DNA from: Riptortus pedestris
Taxonomy: Eukaryota; Arthropoda; Insecta; Hemiptera; Alydidae
DNA: 64,000 nt
Assembly: GCA_019009955.1 (NCBI GenBank)
Contig: CM032233.1
Span: forward strand, 84,124,501 to 84,188,500
Reading direction: 5' to 3'
In this document: positions 59,765 through 64,000 of the stretch, piece by piece
Position numbering within the stretch: the stretch's first letter is position 1
Layout: each line of letters starts with the position of its first letter
Program-made: the position numbers and the translations under genes
Notes under the pieces: generated by a model
Told to the model about the DNA's origin: nothing
The model's input: the letters and a program-made list of their open reading frames with translations, nothing else
Database searches by the model: none

Positions 59765-60083
59765 AACGGTATGTAAAGTTAATGGACAAATCACTTGGAA
59801 ATATCCAAAGAGAATAAAAAATAGCTTTAAAAATATAAGCTTAAAAGATAAATTAAAATCAACAGATACCAAATATAATGTTTAAGAAACAAACTGTATG
59901 GATTGCAATAAAAGTTATATAGGGGAGTCATCACAATTACTCAAAAGAAGAATCGGACAACACGTGATAAACGCTGATCATAAGGACAATAAAACTTCCT
60001 TAGTCGACCACGCAATTAAATACAGCCATAAATTTGTTTTTGAAAATGTAAGTATAATAGAAAAAGAAAGAAATTTAAGCTAG
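59765..60083 (+). pseudogene. Penelope-like GIY-YIG endonuclease end, broken
   Basis: In active elements this domain nicks target DNA for retrotransposition. Visible in one frame: WKYPKRIKNSFKNISLKDK, an in-frame stop at 59883-59885, then NCMDCNKSYIGES with the CxxC pair and the YIG motif preceding RRIGQH, LVDHAIKYSHKF and a glutamate-bearing SIIEKER. This is the order found between RT and C-terminus in Penelope/Athena elements. After the stop at about 60081, shifted frames continue with VINKKTEIKHVNYIY, the usual C-terminal tail. Stop plus frameshifts make it inactive. Confidence 0.8.
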
Positions 60084-60405
60084 AGAGGATAAAAGAGAAT
60101 ATGCACATTATAAAAAATAGAAAAAAAGGTGATTAATAAAAAAACAGAAATAAAACATGTGAATTATATATATTTTAACTTATTAGAAACGTTAAAGGGA
60201 TCGTTAATCAATTATAAATTTCTCATTTACGATTGATACTACACTTCATTAGGGATAATCGATATATTTTTATTTCGTGACGTATCGATATAAATGAGCT
60301 GACTTGACCAGCCATACTTTGTAAACCATTCTCCGACTGGCACGGCTAGTGGAAGCTCATAAAGAAAGATGCGGCCATTAGTTTAGTACCATTGTGTAGT
60401 AGAAG

Positions 60406-60448
60406 TTCTCCTGATGAGGTCTGTTATGGACGCGAAACTAGTTGAGAA
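60406..60448 (+). ncRNA. Candidate hammerhead ribozyme of the Penelope-like element
   Basis: TTCTC (60406-60410) pairs with GAGAA (60444-60448) as stem I. CTGATGA (60411-60417) is the conserved core. GGTC/GGAC pair as stem II with loop GTTAT and one bulged G at 60432. GAAA (60434-60437) follows. AC/GT form a two-base stem III around TA, giving cleavage triplet GTT before 60444. All invariant core bases are present in order. Very short stem III and position just after the GIY-YIG ORF match hammerheads described in Penelope-like elements. Activity is untested. Confidence 0.6.
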
Positions 60449-60480
60449 ATAAAAATGAATAGTCCTTTTAAGTGCTCAAT

Positions 60481-61000
60481 TTTTTTTTTTTAACCTTCCG
60501 CCATAGACTAGTTAAGTGTAATTCCATACTCGTGGACTGAATCTGCCTCGCCTACTAAGCCAAATATGGAGGCGTCTATTGATACTAGGTGACCTCGGCT
60601 ATTGTGGGGGAACTGAAGCTAGGGAGGGCAACAGCTGATCAATTAGGTTAATTAGAGGTTATCTGGGAATAGGGATATAGGGCAGAAATTTCATTGTTCT
60701 TCCTCCCCCTCCCCCCTGACCCTCGCTCATCTCTTGTCCGAATATATGCAAACCATGCAAGCTTTCTCTAATGTTAATGTACATGAATAGCCAATTCTAC
60801 CGCAAGTGCATTCACGCCTTTTTTTCAGTTCTCAGAAAACTTCAATTCAAAAGAAGAGAAATTCAAAAACCTGACTTAAATTCTGTACTTAATGATATCT
60901 GAGGGTATTTTAAAAAAAAATATGTATTTTTAGTCCATTGAAAAAAATAAATGAAGTTTTGTAATCGAAAAAAAAAATCAATTTTAAGATTTTTCAATGG
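60481..61000. other. Unannotated DNA
   Basis: No gene seen. 60960-61000 (AAAAATCAATTTTAAGATTT and TTTCAATGG) recurs at 62352-62383, so a short dispersed repeat ends here. Confidence 0.3.
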
Positions 61001-62317
61001 AATCCTCTGTGACCCATGAAACCCTCCATGAACCGTGCAAATGATTGGCGTAGACGGAGCAAAGACGGGAATCTAAAATCTTCCGGCTCCGACCAACTAG
61101 TAGTCGAGTTGGGGCCTCGAACCTACTCGAGTGGCTGGCATTTAAAATTCGGCCAGCTCACCCGGCAGTTTAGTTTTCAGTTGAGCATCAGCGATTCGAG
61201 TGATCGGCCCATGAGCTATTATGTAGTGTAATAATATTGTTCTGTGTAATAAGAAAGTAAAGTTAACTGTGTTTATTGTGGTTAGGAGTGAAAAATAATT
61301 TACCAACTGTTTAAATAAAAGAAGCGATCGTCATATAAATTGTGTAGTGATAAAAACGTACGTGTATTTAACTTTGCAATAGAAAAGAACACTGATAATC
61401 AACGTTTATTATTTTTGTAATAAACATAACAATATGGTATTTGTAAGGGCGTGCGGTTAGCTTTTGCGGTAATAATAATAGAGCTTTTTCGGCAACAAAA
61501 TGTCTGGGCGGGGGAGCCATTAGTCCCTAGTTACGGCACCAAAATGTAAATGCGGGAAGCTTTTTAAAGGCAAGAATAAGAGAGCATTAGACTGAAATAT
61601 TTACTATTTTGATAGAAAGATGAGGGGAAATAACACAAGTCACTATTTGAGTTCTCCAAAGAATCAAGTATATTGAATTGATTAAGCAATATAAATACAC
61701 TTTATAGATATAGAGGTTGAAAAAGAAACAAAAGGAAACTTAACTTTATAAAATAATTTAGCGGCAAGCCAATAATATATATACAATAGAATGATCGATC
61801 GGTCCTATATTGTGTGAGTACTCATTTAATTAATAATTTGCGTGGATAATGCTAGCATTATGAGAAATAGGTACCTGCGGGAAACATATACTTTTCTTGA
61901 AGTGGAGTCTTCTTCCGTAGTTATTTTCTGTGTTCCCTATAAGAGTCTGTCTTCTAGCTGGTTGCGGTGATCCATATGATGGTAGCTTTGCGGGAGATGA
62001 AAGATTGAGAATAATCTGTAACGGGTGAATCCCAACTGAGCGGTTATCTATGAAGCGGTTATCTGTAGCGGAAGGAGAGGAGCAAAGCCCCACTGGCCGT
62101 AGAAACGACCCCAGAGAGCCTCTAAACCCAACTAGCCGATGCCTTCTTGAGCTGCAACGTAGTTTCCGCTGTAGGCCACAGCCTTGGTGATCTGCATGAG
62201 TGTGGCGGGTTTGTGAACTCAGCGAGCGCAGGAAATTCAAATTAAAATAACGACTGAGCAGTATTTATGCATCGAATAAAATGAATGATGATGTAACAGC
62301 TTATTCTTAATATGGCA

Positions 62318-62350
<33 letters not shown>
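61001..62350. other. Unassigned GC-richer block with LTR-retrotransposon-like hints
   Basis: The short repeat at its left edge recurs at its right edge (60.96 and 62.35 kb), so it may be an insertion. On the minus strand, TTTTGGTGCCGTAACTAGGG (around 61528-61547) looks like a primer-binding site after an LTR end. A partial second one, TTTTGTTGCCG, lies about 50 bp on. The minus ORF at 61830-62240 (136 codons) has no domain. No gag, pol or paired LTRs seen, so the LTR idea is weak. Confidence 0.3.
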
Positions 62351-62358
<8 letters not shown>

Positions 62359-62586
62359 AAATCAATTTTAAGATTTTTCAATGAAACCCTCCATAAACCC
62401 ATTTTGATTAGCCATAGAACGCTAAAATTTTATGTTTAGGGCTGTTGTAACGTCTAGTTGTAAAACACCTCTATTGATGGTAATTCACTAAGGTTTAGGG
62501 GGGGGGGTTAAAGATTGTCTGTCCAGTCCACCCCTACTCATGCGATTTTCACTTCGAGCACCAGGCCCCACTGCTCTGCACTAAAG

Positions 62587-63078
62587 AAGTCCGTCACGCA
62601 GAGGCTGCGTAAACTAAGCAGATTTCTAACGTGAAGTTTTACAATAGAGAAATATGCAGACTAGTAACGGTAGTAGTAACTAGTCTCTAAATCAATCTCA
62701 CAAGATCCGAAAAGTTACGGAAACGGCCGAACTAGCTTTGGGCTGAAACTCACAATAGAACCGACATCAGCCAATCTCATCTCGCCCGTTAACCGCACAC
62801 ACTTAATAAAAATGCAAATATCTTGGTTAATATTCAAAATAGAGAATAAATGTATAAAACAATATTTATAGTAAATTTAATTTGCAATAAGATTGGTTCT
62901 ACACAAGTTTTCGATCTGACGTATAGTAACGGAGATATTTACAATTTTCGAAAATCCCCCTGTCCCACTGGTCCGATTTCAGCCTTTAACGAACTTGATC
63001 TTTCTTTTTGCATAAAACGAGTAAATATCAAGTAAGGTACCGATTAAACAAAAATTACGACTGCTGGAGCGTTTACAG

Positions 63079-63161
<83 letters not shown>

Positions 63162-63288
63162 TCATTTTGAACAGAGCTCATTTCCGTTATCTCCTGGGTA
63201 GGATTGATGGACATTTGAAGAAATATTTCGAAAATCGTGTCTTGAGTACGACCTCAATAGCTGATTTCCCTTAAGTGAAATCTGCTAA
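62587..63288 (-). mobile_element. HINE-like element, complete
   Basis: AAGTCCGTCACGCAGAGGC, subterminal GCAGATTTCTAACG, medium 3' body (CGGCCGAACTAGCTTTGGG), body, (TA)n then (GA)n at about 63083-63161, head and 5' end AAATCTGCT at 63287. A G-run remnant of a diverged body lies just before it (62501-62510). Length about 700 bp. Confidence 0.85.
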
Positions 63289-63299
63289 AAGCAGATCAT

Positions 63300-63771
63300 G
63301 TAAGATCCATAGCGTGCCCAGTCCGTTGGAGATCGGCTTAGATTAGAAGATTACTTAGATAGGGTGATGGAATTTTGTCCGTATGGAATATAATCAGACT
63401 TAATATTACAATCTAAGACTTCTGGTACTGACCGGTGTGTTCATGTTTCTAGCCAACGTTTCATTGGGCATACTTCTAGCATCCTCAGGGCTTTTTCTGA
63501 GACTGAAGAGTTCCTATGCAGGTATAAATAACTCTCTCGTGTGGTGCCGTGGGCGGAGATTCCCCTTCCAGGTACATTCCGGCGCAACTTAATTTAAGGC
63601 AATGTAAGCATTAACTTGACAGGTTAACAACTTATTTAAGACAATGTAAAGAATATTTACAAAACAATATAGGGTCCATCTGGTGATTAGGTAGTTTTTT
63701 AATCGATCATACTATTCTATTATTTCTGTTTCATACTAAATCAAATATAAGGGTAATAATATAGTCATATA
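63300..63771 (-). mobile_element. Retroelement 3' tail, possibly with a decayed hammerhead
   Basis: Lies downstream, on the minus strand, of the LINE coding end that follows. It contains CCTGAGGATGCTAGAAG and GAAACGTTGGCTAGAAAC, a layout common near 3' ends of Penelope-like and some LINE elements. Whether it belongs to the LINE at 63772 or to a separate element cannot be told. Confidence 0.45.
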
Positions 63772-64000
63772 TCATGATCTAAAGGTTATACCTTGTAGTT
63801 GCAACCTTTGTGTTCTATGAGAAGATGCTCTTTTCATATTACTATACTTACCGAAATCCATAAACTGCTTGATTTCTCCAAAAGAGGATTTTCTGGGAGC
63901 CTCTCTTCCCTTATCTCAAAGAATTTTACCTTCAAATATATTAGTAATGAAGTCGTTGTGCCTTATGATATGCGTAAGAAGTTTCACACTCCTTTTTTCC
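63772..64000 (-). pseudogene. Endonuclease-RT LINE, C-terminal coding end, runs off the window
   Basis: The minus strand reads HIIRHNDFITNIFEGKIL, a stop, then GREAPRKSSFGEIKQFM, FGKYSNMKRAS and a final stop at 63772-63774. GH-like HIIRHN, EGKI, RPRK-like and MKRA blocks in this order are the familiar C-terminus of arthropod endonuclease/reverse-transcriptase LINE polyproteins. The internal stop and altered GR(G)RPRK motif mark it as dead. The upstream part lies beyond 64000. Confidence 0.7.

Larger units (their letters stand above)
59716..60480 (+). mobile_element. Penelope-like retroelement, 5'-truncated
   Basis: Holds the C-terminal end of a Penelope-like ORF with GIY-YIG endonuclease signature, a short 3' untranslated stretch and a candidate hammerhead ribozyme. 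It ends near an AATAAAAATGAATAG stretch and a T-run at 60481-60492. RT domain absent. 5' truncation at a junction inside other repeats is usual for the class. Confidence 0.75.

Noticed and set aside
61830..62240. 136-codon minus-strand ORF
   Set aside because: Mixed composition but no recognisable domain, no homologous copy, and a position in a possible LTR-like block. Not supported as a gene.

Overview
This window reads as nuclear DNA of an animal, most likely an arthropod. It is AT-rich and crowded with (TA)n, (CA)n and (GA)n microsatellites. Every recognisable coding remnant belongs to an animal transposon class (Jockey-like and endonuclease-RT LINEs, a Penelope-like element, a Tc1/mariner transposase, a tRNA-derived SINE, a hAT-type MITE). 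I find no intact protein gene, no rRNA, no convincing tRNA and no CRISPR. The species cannot be fixed from the sequence. All database-dependent statements below are inference from motifs.

By rough estimate about half of the window is one interspersed repeat family, here called the HINE-like family (nonautonomous Helentron / DINE-1 type). A complete copy, 5' to 3', has five parts. (1) A terminal near-palindrome, AGCAGATTTCCCTTAAGG followed by GAAATCAGCT. (2) A conserved head of about 100 bp ending near AATGAGGTCCGTTCAAAA. (3) A microsatellite, usually (TA)n. (4) A body starting near CTCTAGCGGTC and containing a G-run, plus a variable 3' body. (5) GGGAAATCTGC, which is the inverse of the 5' subterminal motif, then a short spacer, the hairpin ACGCAGCCCCTGCGT and the end GACGGACT in T-rich DNA. 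Subterminal inverted repeats, an internal microsatellite, a 3' hairpin and T|T-like insertion sites match what is known of Helentron-derived HINEs. No Rep/helicase ORF is present, so all copies here are nonautonomous. Many are truncated, strand-switched, nested or head-to-tail.

Layout. 1-7.8 kb: HINE-like copies and unannotated DNA. 7.4-12.5 kb: a tandem array of units of about 1.17-1.20 kb built from two HINE-derived blocks plus a GC-rich non-element segment. 15.5-17.7 kb: a perfect 174-bp palindrome, a hAT-type MITE with 8-bp target duplication nested in a HINE copy, and further HINE pieces. 21-30.5 kb: dense HINE copies in both orientations and a Jockey-like LINE 3' end (23.2-23.7 kb). 30.9-32.9 kb: a Tc1-like element with dead transposase, inserted in one arm of a long foldback element. 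36.6-39.5 kb: tRNA-derived SINEs, two with clear target duplications. 40.8-49.7 kb: HINE copies whose (TA)n tract was invaded by a second family ending in a GC hairpin plus CTAG and carrying internal tandem units of about 300 bp. 50.7-51.0 kb: LINE 3' coding end. 55.27 kb: a 59-bp candidate host exon with good splice sites. 56.7 kb: a 270-bp compound microsatellite. 59.7-60.5 kb: a Penelope-like element with a GIY-YIG domain and a candidate hammerhead ribozyme. 63.3-64 kb: the 3' end of another LINE, running off the edge.

Most promising observations: the hammerhead fold next to the Penelope-like ORF; the CTAG-ended element that sits only beside (TA)n tracts; the tandem array with a captured non-element segment; the foldback/Tc1 pair in which one arm preserves the empty site of the other; the perfect palindrome; and the single candidate exon, which suggests the region could be intronic.
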